Assembly (NCBI GenBank): GCA_003194525.1
Contig: NBIV01000099.1
Coordinates: 186,001-250,000 of the forward strand
From: Gracilariopsis chorda
Taxonomy: Eukaryota; Rhodophyta; Florideophyceae; Gracilariales; Gracilariaceae
Direction of reading: 5' to 3'
DNA length: 64,000 nucleotides
Below the pieces are notes generated by a model. That model was given only the letters and a program-made list of their open reading frames with translations. It did not search any database and was not told the origin of the DNA. Every line of letters begins with the position of its first letter. Position 1 is the first letter of the stretch. The translations under genes were made by a program, and so were the position numbers. Positions 22,788 to 35,418 of this stretch are shown piece after piece.

Positions 22788-24714
22788 ATGAACATCTGTT
22801 GGCTCTTACGCTGCGGTCTATCGCCCACCCTTCCCCCCACCCCCACCCCCACCCCCCACCCCCCACCCTTCAAACCCAAGCGTGCCGACAGTGTTAACCG
22901 ACACTGCCCCATGACGCCTGTCTCCCACTGGCACCCTATTCATGTACCGCCATCGAGCTCGCAGCTCTTCCGCCCCATCGCCACCGAGCAGCCGTTGCAT
23001 TCGCTCCTACGCAACGCTCACTCGCCCGCCGCGCCACCGCCACCATATGACACTCAACAGCGTCACGCTCCGCCACCCCCCTCCACGGTAACCCCTAACC
23101 CTCAGCGCGTTACACTCCACCGCTCCAGAGCTGCCTCTCTCAACACACAACTTCCCCGCGGTCATACTGACGTACGCATTCGTCCAACGAGCTCAAGAAC
23201 GCGTTTAGCCGCGGACCTCGATGAGTTGTCCTCTATGCTGACCACTCATTTGGCGCGTTCACGGTGCGCTCCATCCCCATCCCCACCACGTAGTACTCGG
23301 CCTCGACCTTGGCATCCCCTACTACTCTCGCTTCTACCGCGCCGCGCCCATCGTGTCGTTCCCGGCTCGCACCCTCACCCCGCATCTGTGCCACCTTCCC
23401 ACGGTACTCGTGACTACTCCAGCTTCACGCCGGCAGCCATACGCTCTACACGCCGCTCACAGACGCGCAGACGGCGCGCCGTGCTCGATCGCGCACGCTC
23501 CATTTCAGAGGACGGCACGGCCCGCGGTCCAAGCTGGTTACGTTCCCCTGCTTTGGCTTCCCCACGTATGGATCGTTCTAACACAAGGGTAGCGGCACCT
23601 GCAAGACTTGATTTTCGGGCCTTCAGCGATCCTGCTGCGTCGAACAGCAAGAGTTTTTGCAGTGATGTCTCGTCGCTCGCTTTCTCTCTATCTAGCGTCA
23701 CAGCGCCCAGCCGCGCCTCAGATACTGACCAGTAGTACATTGTAGTCTTTCCAGGAACGCAGGAGCACGCTTATGAAGAGTCGGTTGGGTAACAAGCTGA
23801 GTCAGTGCAGCGGGTATTTTGTCTGGTCATTTTCATCTGTACATAACACATGTATTGTGCATGAAGACAATTCATCTGGAACAGACTCTAAGAGTGAGCT
23901 TCAGATGATTAAGATCGTTAACGATCTAAATCTTAAGCGCCCTCTGGTTCGTGGTGCTTAAGGCTTTTCGAACTGCGTTCTGCATGCAGACACTGCCGTC
24001 AAGCCCTTGCGTCTGTGAGGCTCGTGGCCCGGTTTAGGAGGTGTGTTCGAAGAAACCGAAATTGTCGAGGGGAGGGGAGAGGGAGAGAGAAAAGGCTGGG
24101 CATAGCTGAAAATGTGGTGAGTGGTGAGTGAGGAGGGCAACGGTCGGAAAATTTCCGCTTCCTTGGCTCACGGAGGTCTATATGATGGAAGCATTATCAG
24201 ATGTAGCGATGATGGGTGTGAGCTCACAGTTTTTGAGTTGGATGCTGCGCGAATCGAAGTCTCTTTTACTGGTACCCCTGGAGTTTGAGTTTGAGGTATG
24301 AACTGAGGAAGATGTGAATGACGGCTTTGACTCGTACTGAAATATGTGAACGGAAATTTGGCTCAATCGCAAAGCTACGTACTACGTGTATGGATTCTGT
24401 TGCTAAGGAATTTCTTGTACGGTGCACTGAGCTGTTTCACTGCGCTAAAGAACGTTTTGAACTTCCTTCGTTCCACGTCAGCCAACTAGAAGGCCTGGAA
24501 AATGACTTGGAAAGGGTTATGAAGAGGGTGAAATAGATGCGCCGGTAGGGCATGAAAGGAGTGATCGTTCCCGGTACGCAGCGCTGAAAAAGAGAGATTG
24601 GGGTATTCAGACTAGTTCAGCTTCACGAGAAGTGAAACATTCTACCCATGGAGAAAACAGTTGGGCAGTTTTTAGTCGAAGACGCTGGCCCTCTGTACGC
24701 CTATGCAGACTGGA
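22788..24714 (+). CDS. Unrecognised Pro/Ser/Arg-rich protein gene, probably several exons
   Basis: The first frame (22788-23735, 315 codons) is GC-rich. It is rich in Pro, Ser, Arg and Thr, opens with a poly(PT/P) stretch from a C-rich microsatellite, and includes LAADLDELSSMLTTHLARSR. It looks disordered. Further coding-like frames follow on the plus strand: about 24118-24286 (ending ELDAARIEVSFTGTPGV), 24318-24536 (GLENDLERVMKRVK at its end, coiled-coil-like), and about 24526-24714 (rich in Arg and Ser). They need splicing or contain frameshifts to join. No domain was recognised and no function is proposed. The gene ends before the ABCC relic. Confidence 0.4.
22824..22868 (+). repeat. C-rich microsatellite
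   Basis: Units of CCCCCA and CCCCCCA repeat about seven times. The tract lies inside the frame of the Pro-rich gene and encodes alternating Pro/Thr/His. The G-rich strand could fold as a G-quadruplex. Confidence 0.7.
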
Positions 24715-25039
24715 ATACTTTACGTGACTAACAAGGTAGTTACTCGTTCTGCTTACGCTCGGAGTAGTTCGCAGTGGAGATTGGATGAATCTGAGCTACG
24801 TACCCTTGGAATCAAAAGAGATCCATAGGGCATCGTAACATGGACGCCAGTAAGTGGGTAGGAGGCGGTGCGCGAGCGTGGTACGTGCGCGTTGCTGGAG
24901 TGGGGGTTTGTTCTCTCCTCTGCCACGCCATCACTAATTGAAGTTCGTCAGGCATTGAACCGCTCGTAAACGCGCTAATAGTAAGAAACACAGGGACAAG
25001 TAGTCTTAGCCCTTCTCTCACCGACAGACGGCATGGGGA

Positions 25040-26290
<1,251 letters not shown>

Positions 26291-26390
26291 AACATGAACA
26301 CGTGTCTCTAAGCGTTTCAATAATGCGTTGGAATCCACCCTTTCTTATGTCTATCTCAGCAGACATAAGCAGTTTTGTGTACTTGGCAGT

Positions 26391-26495
26391 TGTGAGCCCT
26401 GACAACGCGGAAGGCGCGAGGGTGTGATTTACTTGGAGTTCGTCTGCTTATCACTGGTGCAGGCAGCCGTCGGCGGCTACTGTACTGTGCGGTCT
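26391..26495. repeat. Left terminal direct repeat (LTR part) of the copia element
   Basis: Begins TGTGAGCCCTGACAACGCGG and matches 31205-31307 with about five substitutions and a 2-bp gap. The full left LTR may be longer: LTR-end-like GTTACA occurs at 26511-26516 and again at 26943-26948, and the last RNase H codons end at 26944. Confidence 0.7.
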
Positions 26496-26943
26496 GACGG
26501 TTGGTGTGGCGTTACAAAGGCAGTACGTGGTGAGCAACAGGTAAAACAATGATGGTGCACTTTACCGTGTTCTTTCGATGCCTCCTCTTCTTGTCGACCA
26601 AGAGGAGGCCTCTGGGGGCTATTTGAAGGGGTGAAGCTCGCTGTCGGCACAGCGTCATCGCAGCTCCCAGCCCATTTTTGCGTGTCAGCCAAACTCCCGT
26701 TTGGCGGGAGCTCCACGCAATTCAAAACCTCAGTAAAAGTAACTATTATAGTAAGTACTGTAGCCAAAAAGGTAGCACTAGAATCCAGCTTGGAGAGGCA
26801 AGTATTTCAAATCTCAGGTGAGGAGCCCACTTATGATACATACATTTTCAACCCTCCACTCACTGAAAGGTAGTACTGCTGCTGGTCAACATTCGTAAGT
26901 TGCAACAGGAGTCGTTGTTTGTGCGGTCTGACAGTCCCGGGTG

Positions 26944-29900
26944 TTACAAGCCGTGTTGTGGTTGTCGATGTGATGGAGCTGCAGTCATATTTAGGTAATT
27001 GATAGCAGTGAGAAAATTTGGTGGTTTAAGCGTCTTGGGAAGTATATCGGCTGTCATTTGATTCGATGGTACGTGGATTATCCTGATAACTCCAGTTTTG
27101 TGGTGTTGGTGGAGGTTTTGATGGCAGAAATCTAATTGCATAGTTTGGTTGGAGCTGTGTTCAGCGCTTCCTATAATGCTGCTTGGTTGTCAATGAATTG
27201 TTTTGTTGGTACAGATTGAGCATGGTCGAGGTCTGATAATAGTTGTTGGAGCCAAATGGTTTCCTGTGTAGCTCTTGTAGCTGCAATGTACTCTGCTTCG
27301 CACGTAGTGAGTGCGACCGTTTTCCGCTTTGCAGCAGTCCAGTAGATGGAAAAATCGTTGAGGTATAATGTTCCGGAGTAAAATATTCTGTCGTGAGCGC
27401 TTGCAAAATCGGGGTGAAACTACATGGTGAAGGTAGCCTTAGTGTTATGAGAGTATGTAATAGCAAGGTTCGGGTTGTGGGACAGGAATCGGAGTAGGCG
27501 TTTGAGTTGTGCCCAGTGTGCGTTTGTTGGGTTGCGCATTTGGGCAGCGAGGCGGTTGTTGGCGAAGGTAATATCGGGTCTGGTACTGTCGAAGATTTAG
27601 CGTAAGTCGCCAAGAATTATTTGGTAGAGTTGTTGTTGATCTGCAGGGAGAGTTGTAGAGTGCTTCTCGTTGATGGATATTAAGGGTGTTTTCTTTGGGT
27701 TTCAATTGGTGAGTTTGGCCTTTCGAAGGAGTGCGTGGATTGTGTGGGGCTGTGAAAAGTGGATGCTGCCATTTTGTGTAACCGTTACTTTCCAGTTCAC
27801 GTACTGGGTGGGTGTGCTGAGGCGTTTCACCGTGTAGTTTTTTTGTGAGATAGTCGTATAACTGGGAGATGTTTGTTGTATTTGGTGCTGCGAGTAGAAA
27901 ATGGTCGATGGTGACGATGAAAATGAGGTGGCTGTTGAGAATTTCTTTCGTGAAGAGGCTGGGTTCGGCTGTAGATCGTTGAAAACCATACACCAGAATG
28001 TATTCGGCTAGTTTTGAAAAGTAGAGGTAGGAGGCGGGTGGTCTACTGTATATGTTTCCTCGCAGTATGCCAGCTTTTCCTTTGTGTTTGAATGTGCCGT
28101 TAAATCGAGGGGGTTGTCGTATAAAGACGGTGTTTTTGGCGTCGTATTCTTCGTGCAGGTAGGCACCTTTGATATCTAGGTGTTCCATGGTGTATTGTGT
28201 GGTGCAACGATTGCGAAGAATCTTATAGATGCCTTTTCCGGGATGTATATGGTGATTTTGTTGGGGTTGTAGTGCAGGTGTGGCGTCATGAGGTCGCAAC
28301 GTACGGGGCAGCGTGCTTTGTACTCGGCGATATTTTCACTTGAGTCTCGTTTGTAGCGGTAGGTCATTTTTAATGGTATGAGTTTTGTCTTCGGTGGTAG
28401 CATGTTGTCGGGGATCCAGTCGATGGCGCGGTTTTGGTCGAGGAGGTCGACTTCTGTGTTATGGGCTCTGGCCCATTTGTTTACATCTGGGTATTTGATG
28501 GCTTGTTTGTGGGAGGTGGGGGGGGGGGGGGGGGGGGGGGGGTGTGGTGGATGTGATAGTAGTAGGGGTTCGGGGGGGGGTAGGGGTTCGGGGGGGGGGG
28601 GGAGGTTGTGGAAAGTTCTGAAGGCGATATTGTTGTCCTGGGCTGGATCTGTGGTGGGGTCGTAGGGGTGGAAGTTTGTGGATCGTACAGTGTGGTACGT
28701 GTGTTGTGGAATGAGTTGGATGCGTATGAGTGTGTCTGTTATTCCATGCATGTAGCGTGCGAGTTGTGCTTTGGGGTCGAGTTTCGATCTCGGTTTGAGT
28801 GTGGGGAAAGTGATGTGGCCTATTTGGCGAAAATTGAAAAGGCGCCGGAGGCTGGGGGGTTGTTGGTGCCAGGTGGTATACGGTATTTGGTTTGTGGTTG
28901 TGTGGAGTGTGAGGTTGTATTTGAATGTAGCGTCCAGGAGTGCGTCTTCCCAGTATTTGGGGTTGAGCTTGGCGTGTGTGATGGTGGCTCGTGCAGAGTT
29001 GAGGAGCGTTCGGTTCAACCGTTCAGCCAGGAAGTTCATCTGCGGGGTATAAGGCACTGTTGGTATAACGGTGATCCCATTTTGGTTGTAAAATCGGTAC
29101 ATGTCGGAGGAGAGGTACTCTTTGGCGTTGTCACAGTAGAAGAAACGAGGGAAACGGCCTTGGTAGTTTTTGACTTGTTGCATTAGTTGTTAGACACATA
29201 TGGGGACATTTTTTCGGCTGTTGGTGCAGTTGGTAGACACCAAACGCGATCGGGTGTCGAGGAAGGTCATAAAGTGATTGTTGCCGTGGTTGGAGGTGAT
29301 GGGGAGGGGTCCACAGACATCGCTACTGACATGTTGACCCACTTGTTGTGAGTGGTGTGTTTTGTGGTGAGGTGCGGGTGTCGCTCTTCCGAGTTTTCAT
29401 GGTGCGCATGTAACGGCCGGGGGTTTTCGAAGCAGGGCGGGTGGCATACCGGGGAGGAGTTGGTGTTGGGCCATGTTGTGTAATGTTAGAAGGCTGACGT
29501 GGTTCAGCTTGAGGTGCCAACTATGGTAGGCTTTTTGGAGAGGTGTTTGTGTGTGTTAGCAGTGGTAGGGATTGATGGTCTGGTGGGGGCTGTTTGGTGT
29601 AGGGTGGTGCTTGGGATGCGGGGGGTGGGGATGGGTCGAGGTGCAGGAGAGTTCTGTTTCGGTTTCAGGGTTTTGGATTGTTTGCGTGTGATAGGGATTG
29701 CACGTACTCTTCTTGCGGTGAATCATTGTGGTGTACGTGTGTGTAGGGGGATAAGAGGGAGCAGATACGCTTCATTTACGTATGGTGCTGTGACTATGGT
29801 TCGCGGTAGGTGGTTTTGGCGCTGATTCAGGATTGTAGCCTGGATGGGTGAGAAAATGACACGTCCAAATGTTTTTGCGTCGTCATGGACCGAGATCAAG

Positions 29901-30378
29901 TTGGGTTTGATATTTCCGTTTACGACAGCGGGTACTTGAAAAGTGATGCCATTTCGAAGGGTGAGAGTGGAGGGTCCTGTGTGAGATAGCGGGAAATGTG
30001 TGTTAGTGGCTGTCCGTGAAGTGAGCCCTTTTGCAGGTTTCATGCTTTCGGAAGGGGTGGATAGGTGGGTGGGTGACGCTGCACAGTCAAGAATAGACAT
30101 TCAATTGTCGGTTTGTTCGGAGCTGTGTAGATCTATATGTGGGGGAAACTCTGGGATATTGGCGGGTCCTTTGGTCTGGTGAGGAGAGCGGTCCTTGGGG
30201 TCGTAGATCGTGTATTTGGCTTGTGAGTGGATTCTTGGTTGGTTGGGTTTGAATCGCCGTTGGGCGAGACACTGGTCGTCACTATGGGTTGGGCTTTGGT
30301 GGTATGAGCACCACGAATTTCGGTGCTGGTGTGGGAATGGGCGTCGATAGTACGGGCTGCGTCCGTGGGGTCTTTCAT
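26944..30378 (-). pseudogene. copia pol region: protease, integrase, RT, RNase H
   Basis: In transcription order: protease and pre-integrase remnants (about 29.3-30.4 kb), then an integrase core segment with FFYCDNAKEYLS and an AERLNRTLLNSARA-like motif (about 29.0-29.2 kb). A Pro-rich linker is encoded by poly-G on the plus strand (28.5-28.6 kb). RT follows from MTYRYKRDSSENIAEYKARC through DIKGAYLHEEYD and a degenerate palm (about 27.5-28.4 kb), and RNase H has ADILPKTLKPP at about 27.0 kb. It is broken repeatedly. Confidence 0.7.
28518..28602. repeat. Poly-G tracts inside the copia element
   Basis: A run of 25 G (28518-28542) is followed by runs of 9 (28572-28580) and 13 G. On the element's sense strand these encode consecutive prolines in the linker between integrase and RT. 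Such runs are prone to slippage and to assembly error. Confidence 0.8.
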
Positions 30379-30426
30379 AGGAGCGAAAAGGTGGTCCTTG
30401 ACGTGTCTCCGGTTTGTGAGGTGTGT

Positions 30427-31204
30427 TTAGAGTGAATGGTGTGGTGGGTATGTTCTGCCTGAATAAATCAGTTTGTGTAATTGTGTTGCGAAAGCTTTGA
30501 TGGTGGTGGGGGGGTTGATGGTCATAAATTCTCCTGTGGTTATGTTTTTGGGATTGGATCGTAGTCTTTCAATGATGAAACGGATTGTGGTGGATTCTTG
30601 TTGTATATCTGGGTACCTGGCGTTGATAATTTTCGTGCGTAGTTTTTTGGGTTCTTCAAGGTATTCGTTGAGGGTTTTTTCTGGTGTGTACATTATGGTG
30701 TGGGCTTCAGCTTCTAAGAAACCATGTATTGATTCCGTGTTGAATGCAATTTGTTCTCGTATGACTTGCAGTATATTGTAAGGTGTGTCGGGGTAGTTAT
30801 CGGGTGTTAGTATTGACGAGCTTCTGTCTGGAAGGCTGGGGATTATTACGGACTTGAGTATTGCTTGCTTCTTTGTGAGTTTCATAACTTGCATAGGGTC
30901 GATGAGTACTGTCGGGTTGACCAAAATGTGTAGTGTTTCATCGTGTATTATGGCTTTTTGCATGAGAATGGCTTCCCATATTGCCATGTTATCTGGGTTA
31001 AAAGTTGGGATGTGTGATGTTTTGTGCTCTATTTGGATGTGCTGTCTGGTACCGCGGAGGTTGTGGGTATCGCAATTTGCTAGGTGGGCTTTGCAGAGGA
31101 GGTCAGCGGTGAGTTCGTTGGTGTGCTTTGTTATGTTTCGGCGGTGTGCACGTAGTGTTTGTGGGGTTGTACAAGGGCTGGGTTGTTGGTATTGGCCCAT
31201 AAAC
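30427..31204 (-). pseudogene. copia gag region
   Basis: The sequence resembles copia-type gag (UBN2-like). MAIWEAILMQKAIIHDETLH lies in the first half. The second half is helical, with NTESIHGFLEAEAHTI and LNEYLEEPKKLRTKIINARYP. It lies directly inside the right terminal repeat, as expected for gag next to the 5' LTR. Confidence 0.6.
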
Positions 31205-31307
31205 TGTGAGCCCTGACAACGCGGAAGGCGAGGGTGTGATTCACTTGGAGTTCGTCTGCTTATCACTGGTGCAGACAGCCATCGGCGGCTACTGTACTGT
31301 GCGGTCT
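31205..31307. repeat. Right terminal direct repeat (LTR part) of the copia element
   Basis: Copy of 26391-26495, starting TGTGAGCCCT and sharing ACTGTGCGGTCT at its end, after which the two sides diverge. The right LTR is either very short or truncated here. Confidence 0.7.
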
Positions 31308-32108
31308 AAAAGGAGTCTAGCAACCAATTGTTTATGTTACGTACAGTTTTTTTACCCAATCATGTTACAAGATGATGTCTCTCTCAGGAGACATAAGCTC
31401 GCGGTGTTAAAAGGATTAGTGCTTGTGTTCTGGGACGCCACAGTTGCGTTATCGGTGATAGCCCAATGGTGCCTTCATATTGGTGTAAAAGGGAATTAGC
31501 GAACGATACCCGTCCGATTGGCGAGTTGTGTCCCAAAAATAATGGAAATGACGTGCAAAATGAGTAAATGGTAAGATTAAATATTTTAAGTATTTTACTG
31601 GTCTGCAGGTATTTAGCAATTGTATTCTAGTTTTCTTGATCACCGTCAGTTTGATATCTTTTGGTTTTTTCTTTGGTTGTTTATTTGTTGTTACTGTCTA
31701 CTAGATTAATCTGTATAGTGTTGACAGTTACGAAGAGCACGCTTTTAGCCCTCATTATCGCTAGTCTTGGCTCTTTTTCGTCACAGTTCAGTTGGATTGC
31801 TCACAAGATTTAGCAGAAACGGAGCTAAGTTTAAACAGTTGTTGTCATGGATGCTCCACGTATCTATGGTGGCAGAGGTTGCCAATATCTTATTGGCCGA
31901 ACTGGCAACCTTGGAGCATATGAACCTGGTCTTGGAAGTTTTTAGTGTCCGACGAATTGAGCTCATCAACCTGTGACTGGCTGTTTGAGTGATCCGCAAC
32001 GATGGAAGTTTAAAAACCCCCAGTATTAGAAGGTCCAAGTAGGAGTTATGTTGCAAATCGCACAAGCTATTTGGACCCTCGTGTCCCCCGATTTGAAATC
32101 GATTTGCT
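31308..32108. other. Spacer without recognised genes
   Basis: AT-rich DNA between the copia end and the Harbinger element. A short plus-strand frame (SLRRHKLAVLKGLVLVFWD, about 31380-31440) reads like protein but has no family match. Nothing else is visible. Confidence 0.35.
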
Positions 32109-32215
32109 TATCTCACCTCACTGCAACCGTTCAATATTTTGGATACATCAAATTTGGCCACAAAGTACAGCGAGTCCCGTGTTTTTCCCGAATTTTGAAT
32201 GATTTGTTTTCTTTT
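32109..32215. repeat. Left terminal inverted repeat of the Harbinger element
   Basis: Inverted match to about 35280-35418. It includes CACTGCAACCGTTCAAT, TTGGCCACAAAGTACAGCG and, further in, a looser match around TTTTCTTTTGGTC. Confidence 0.65.
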
Positions 32216-32414
32216 GGTCACCGGAAACCGCGAGTTTTGGCAAACTCACAAGCGCACCGAAACTGGGGTTGTCGTGAGTTTGTCCAAACTCGCTGTTGTC
32301 AATTCGAGGGAAGACTTGCGCCGTGCGGCTATCATCAACAAACACAGATCCTGCGTACCACAACTCAGAGCCCAACATCATCTGAGCCACTGTTTCTGCT
32401 CTCGCACTTCCATT

Positions 32415-33608
32415 ATGGCAGAAAACGCACCTCATGCCCCACACATCTCGCCCGCTGCCCCTACATCCAGCCCGCCCGGCTCGCCGCGTTATGGCAAACT
32501 TGCTATCACTGCTACAACTTCCCCAAGTTTTCCGGCGCTAAAGACTCGTCACGGTCACGCTCTTGGTCCTCCCGCTGATGTCGCGCCAAGACTTTCAACG
32601 CTTGCACCTGTACTTGGACACATTGCGCCTGACGCGGTGCAATCTCTTGAATTGGCTACGACTAGTACTGTTCCCCCACGGTTGTCTTTCTCTCCAACTA
32701 CACTCGTTTCAAGAGTTCCTGACGTTTTAGTCTCATCTCCGGTGGCGTCTACGGAGGTGTTGGAGGAAGGATCCACCTCATGCCTGGACAACTAACGCAA
32801 GCGGAAGCAAAAGAAGCAGGGTAACGATTCCGGGTGTAAAAGAATTTGTGCTGTCGGCGCAGACGCTCTCGTGGCTATAGTTGAAAGCTATTCTGCACAT
32901 TTTGCTAAGTAATGCATTGGACGTAAGAAGGTGGTGCAGAAATTACCAGCTCGGGTATGGAAGCAGGTGTACCAAGACTACATTGACGACAAAAAAGAGC
33001 AAGCGAGAGCCGCTGGCATGGTGTTTGACCTGGGAAAGCTTCCGCAAGAACGAACGCTTCAAGATGCTTTGCGCGGTGCCTTGCAGGGCATTGAGACTGG
33101 CTTTGCAGACTGCAGTTTGAAGGGGATAGACGAGGCTACCCCGCAGGACGTGGATTTGTTGGCGAAGCTAAAGCAGACTGACACCTTTCATAGGAGAAAG
33201 ATGTCTGGCTTCCGCGAAAGTTTAGCTACAGGAGTAGTGGCCGCTGCTGTCGTTGGCAGTGGAAGGCCTGTTGGAACGACCAGTGGCACCACTGAAGCCG
33301 CGTCTTCTTCGGTTTCGGTGCCCTCTACGAAGAAGGAACTTTTGCGCTCAGCTGTGGAGTCAATGGATAGGATGACGGCAGTTGTGGAGACTGGGTCTAA
33401 GGATCTCACACAGGCCGTTTTATATCAGAATGCGGTCTACGAGAAGGACATGCAGGGAAAGGAGCCTTTAAGGAAGGGCCAATTGCAGTCATTGAAAGCT
33501 GCAGACGCTCAGCGATCCCTCGATATGCTTGTAGTTCTGAAGAACGAAGGGGTTATTTCGGAAGAGGAATTTAAGAAGCGTGCAAAGGTGTTGGCTCATC
33601 TGCAGTAG
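32415..33608 (+). pseudogene. Harbinger accessory (Myb-like DNA-binding) protein, with in-frame stops
   Basis: A single frame of 398 codons from the ATG at 32415 (MAENAPHAPH) to 33608, interrupted by TAA at about 32793 and about 32910. The N-terminal third is Pro/Ser-rich. A nuclear-localisation-like RKRKQKKQ follows the first TAA. A Myb/SANT-like segment follows (ADALVAIVESYSAHFA, LPARVWKQVYQDYIDD). The C-terminal half is helical and ends EEEFKKRAKVLAHLQ. The partner role is inferred from position and from the known two-gene structure of Harbingers. The first TAA may sit in a 45-nt intron (32757-32801: GTGTTGG..., CTAAC branch-like word, ...AAG). Confidence 0.55.
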
Positions 33609-34755
33609 CTCGATTACCTTCTTGTCCAAGTTCGTCAAAGTGCGTAAAGTCCATTCGGCTCCGGTGAATAAAGTTCGTCAGGATTGCAGAGGAATTGAAC
33701 AATACTGCAAATTTTCTCCGCCTATTTGGACAAGTTGTGATAAAGCGACGGAACTTGGATTTTAAACCTCCGATCCCCCACTCAACAGCAACTCGGTAGC
33801 CCGCATGAAGCCGATTGAAAGCTCGAAGCACAGGGTCGGAATCAGCATTCGGAATTTCTCGGTTATCTATCCTTCTCAAAATGAAGTGATCGAGACCCAT
33901 GTATCCGGGTTCACCCAGTAGATACTCAAGAAGATTGGGATTAGTGTCATCAAACGTAAAATAGCTCTGCCAGTTCATACACAAATGACTTGATCTTAGG
34001 ATCCGTGCATCATGAAAAGAACCAGCGTACCCCGCGTCCACATAAATAAACAGACCGTCGTGGTCGATAACCACAGTGCTGTTAAAGCAGTAGATCTTCT
34101 TTCTGCCATTAAAGTACAAGTGGTGTTCGCTACTTGACCGGCGATGTTTTTTGCACAAAGTCCCATCAATTTGCCCTATGCACCCCGGGAGCTCTGTAAG
34201 TCTGTTCCGTAAGGCGGCACGTCGTTGTGCATTGGGTCACGCCACTTCATGTGCTAGTAGCTCATTGATTATCATGCAGACATGTATGATATCGTTGTAC
34301 AAAGAGGTTTTGCTATAATTCCAGCTATTGATTTCCCTCCGCAACCCTGTTCGCGCCTTCAGATACATAATACAGGAGAGGAGCCTCTCGGAAGGATTGA
34401 GCTTCGTCGGTCGCCCTGGCAGCAATCTCTCTTCTTCATGCCTTTTCCGTAGGGCAATAGTCCGAAAAACCTGCGAACTCAGGGTCTCGAACTCAGGTTG
34501 GTAGAAGCCCGTGATGTGCTTATATAACGATATATGTCCCGTTCTTAGTAGCCTGAGACGTTCTATCTTCGGTGCGATGGTGTTGACTGAGTAGTCACCT
34601 TCCCTCTCCTCATTTTCTAGCTCCTGCATTACGATAAGTCCCAGTTTCAAGGCATAAGCTGCCCCTCTAAAAGTCATTAGAGCACTCTGTGCAATGGGTA
34701 CTAGTGTTCCCCACGGACTTTCCTCCTCTTTTTCATTAGCCAGCTCCATCGTCAC
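33571..34755 (-). pseudogene. Harbinger DDE transposase with one in-frame stop
   Basis: 394 codons in one frame from 34755, with a single TGA at 34237-34239. The N-terminal half contains a helix-turn-helix-like segment (LNPSERLLSCIMYLKARTG, INSWNYSKTSLYNDII). The core has ELPGCIGQIDGTLCKKH (first Asp), VDAGYAGSFHDARIL, LLGEPGYMGLDHFILRR and RVAVEWGIGGLKSKFR (Glu). At the usual second Asp position (GDxxY) this copy has GEPGY, so the catalytic triad may be damaged. The 3' end overlaps the accessory gene by 38 bp on the other strand. Confidence 0.8.
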
Positions 34756-35279
34756 GAAAGGAGGCCCAACTGCGATGGTGAATGCAGCAGCAACCCAAAC
34801 TTCGGCAGCGCCAGCAGAGCTAGAGTGGTCGGCGACGGCGGTGCGCGAGCGTGAGGGGCAGCGGCGGAACTCAAATTTGCGGGGTAGACAGGCGGGGCCA
34901 GAATTCGAGCATCGAAAACAGCGACCGAATGTAGGTATGGTGGTAGCCGCAGTAGTTTACGGGGTAGTTTCGGAGGTTGTAGCGGCCATAGTGGCAGGCA
35001 AAGGGACCTCAACCCTGGAAGCGCGAGTGCGGGTGGTGGCGGCGGTCGTAGCAGGAGACTAAGGGCCGGCAGTTCGAGCAGCGCAAGTGTGGGCAGAGGC
35101 GGCGGTTGTTCGACAATGCGCAAGGTTGGCAGGCGCGGCGGATAATAGCGTCACTAAGTAGGAACGGCGGTGGCGGCGGCAGGCCAAGAGGCGTAGTGGA
35201 TCCCGAGCTCCTGAGGCGCACAGCACAGAAACTCGCCGTGGTTGTTCAAGGATTTTCAACACCAACTCACCTCTTTGTG

Positions 35280-35418
35280 GACACGAGTTTGGTCCAAGAA
35301 AATTATCAAAACACGCTGTACTTTGCGGCCAACTCTATCGGATACTTCGTTTGCCCCACAGTTCAAATATCTGATATTTGAACTGCCCCGTTAAAAATTG
35401 AACTGTTGCAGTGAGATA
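35280..35418. repeat. Right terminal inverted repeat of the Harbinger element
   Basis: Inverted partner of 32109-32215. It carries an extra segment with its own small palindrome (TTCAAATATCTGATATTTGAA, about 35361-35381) that the left copy lacks. Confidence 0.65.

Larger units (their letters stand above)
26391..31307 (-). mobile_element. Ty1/copia retrotransposon, decayed
   Basis: The minus strand carries gag, protease and pre-integrase, integrase, RT and RNase H in the copia order. A roughly 105-bp direct repeat marks both ends. The sense strand is C- and A-rich throughout, so the plus strand is G- and T-rich. RT motifs of a copia lineage seen in algae are recognisable (EYKARCPVR, EHLDIKGAYLHEEYD). 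Many breaks are present. Identity of the repeated ends, about 95% by eye, suggests moderate age. Confidence 0.75.
32109..35418. mobile_element. PIF/Harbinger DNA transposon with inverted ends and two convergent genes
   Basis: Inverted ends match. On the left, TTATCTCACCTCACTGCAAC then CGTTCAAT lies at about 32108-32135. On the right, ATTGAACTGTTGCAGTGAGA then TAA lies at 35397-35419. Matching continues inward through GTACTTTGYGGCCAA on both sides (about 32154-32170 and 35314-35330), giving TIRs of roughly 100 bp or more with an insertion in the right copy. Between them a plus-strand gene (32415-33608) and a minus-strand transposase (33571-34755) converge and overlap by 38 bp. A transposase plus a Myb-like partner is the typical Harbinger gene set. 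Both genes contain in-frame stops, so this copy is probably inactive. Confidence 0.8.

Noticed and set aside
28608-29186. 192-codon plus-strand ORF rich in Val, Gly, Cys
   Set aside because: Antisense to copia integrase on the G/T-rich strand. The low-stop composition explains its length.
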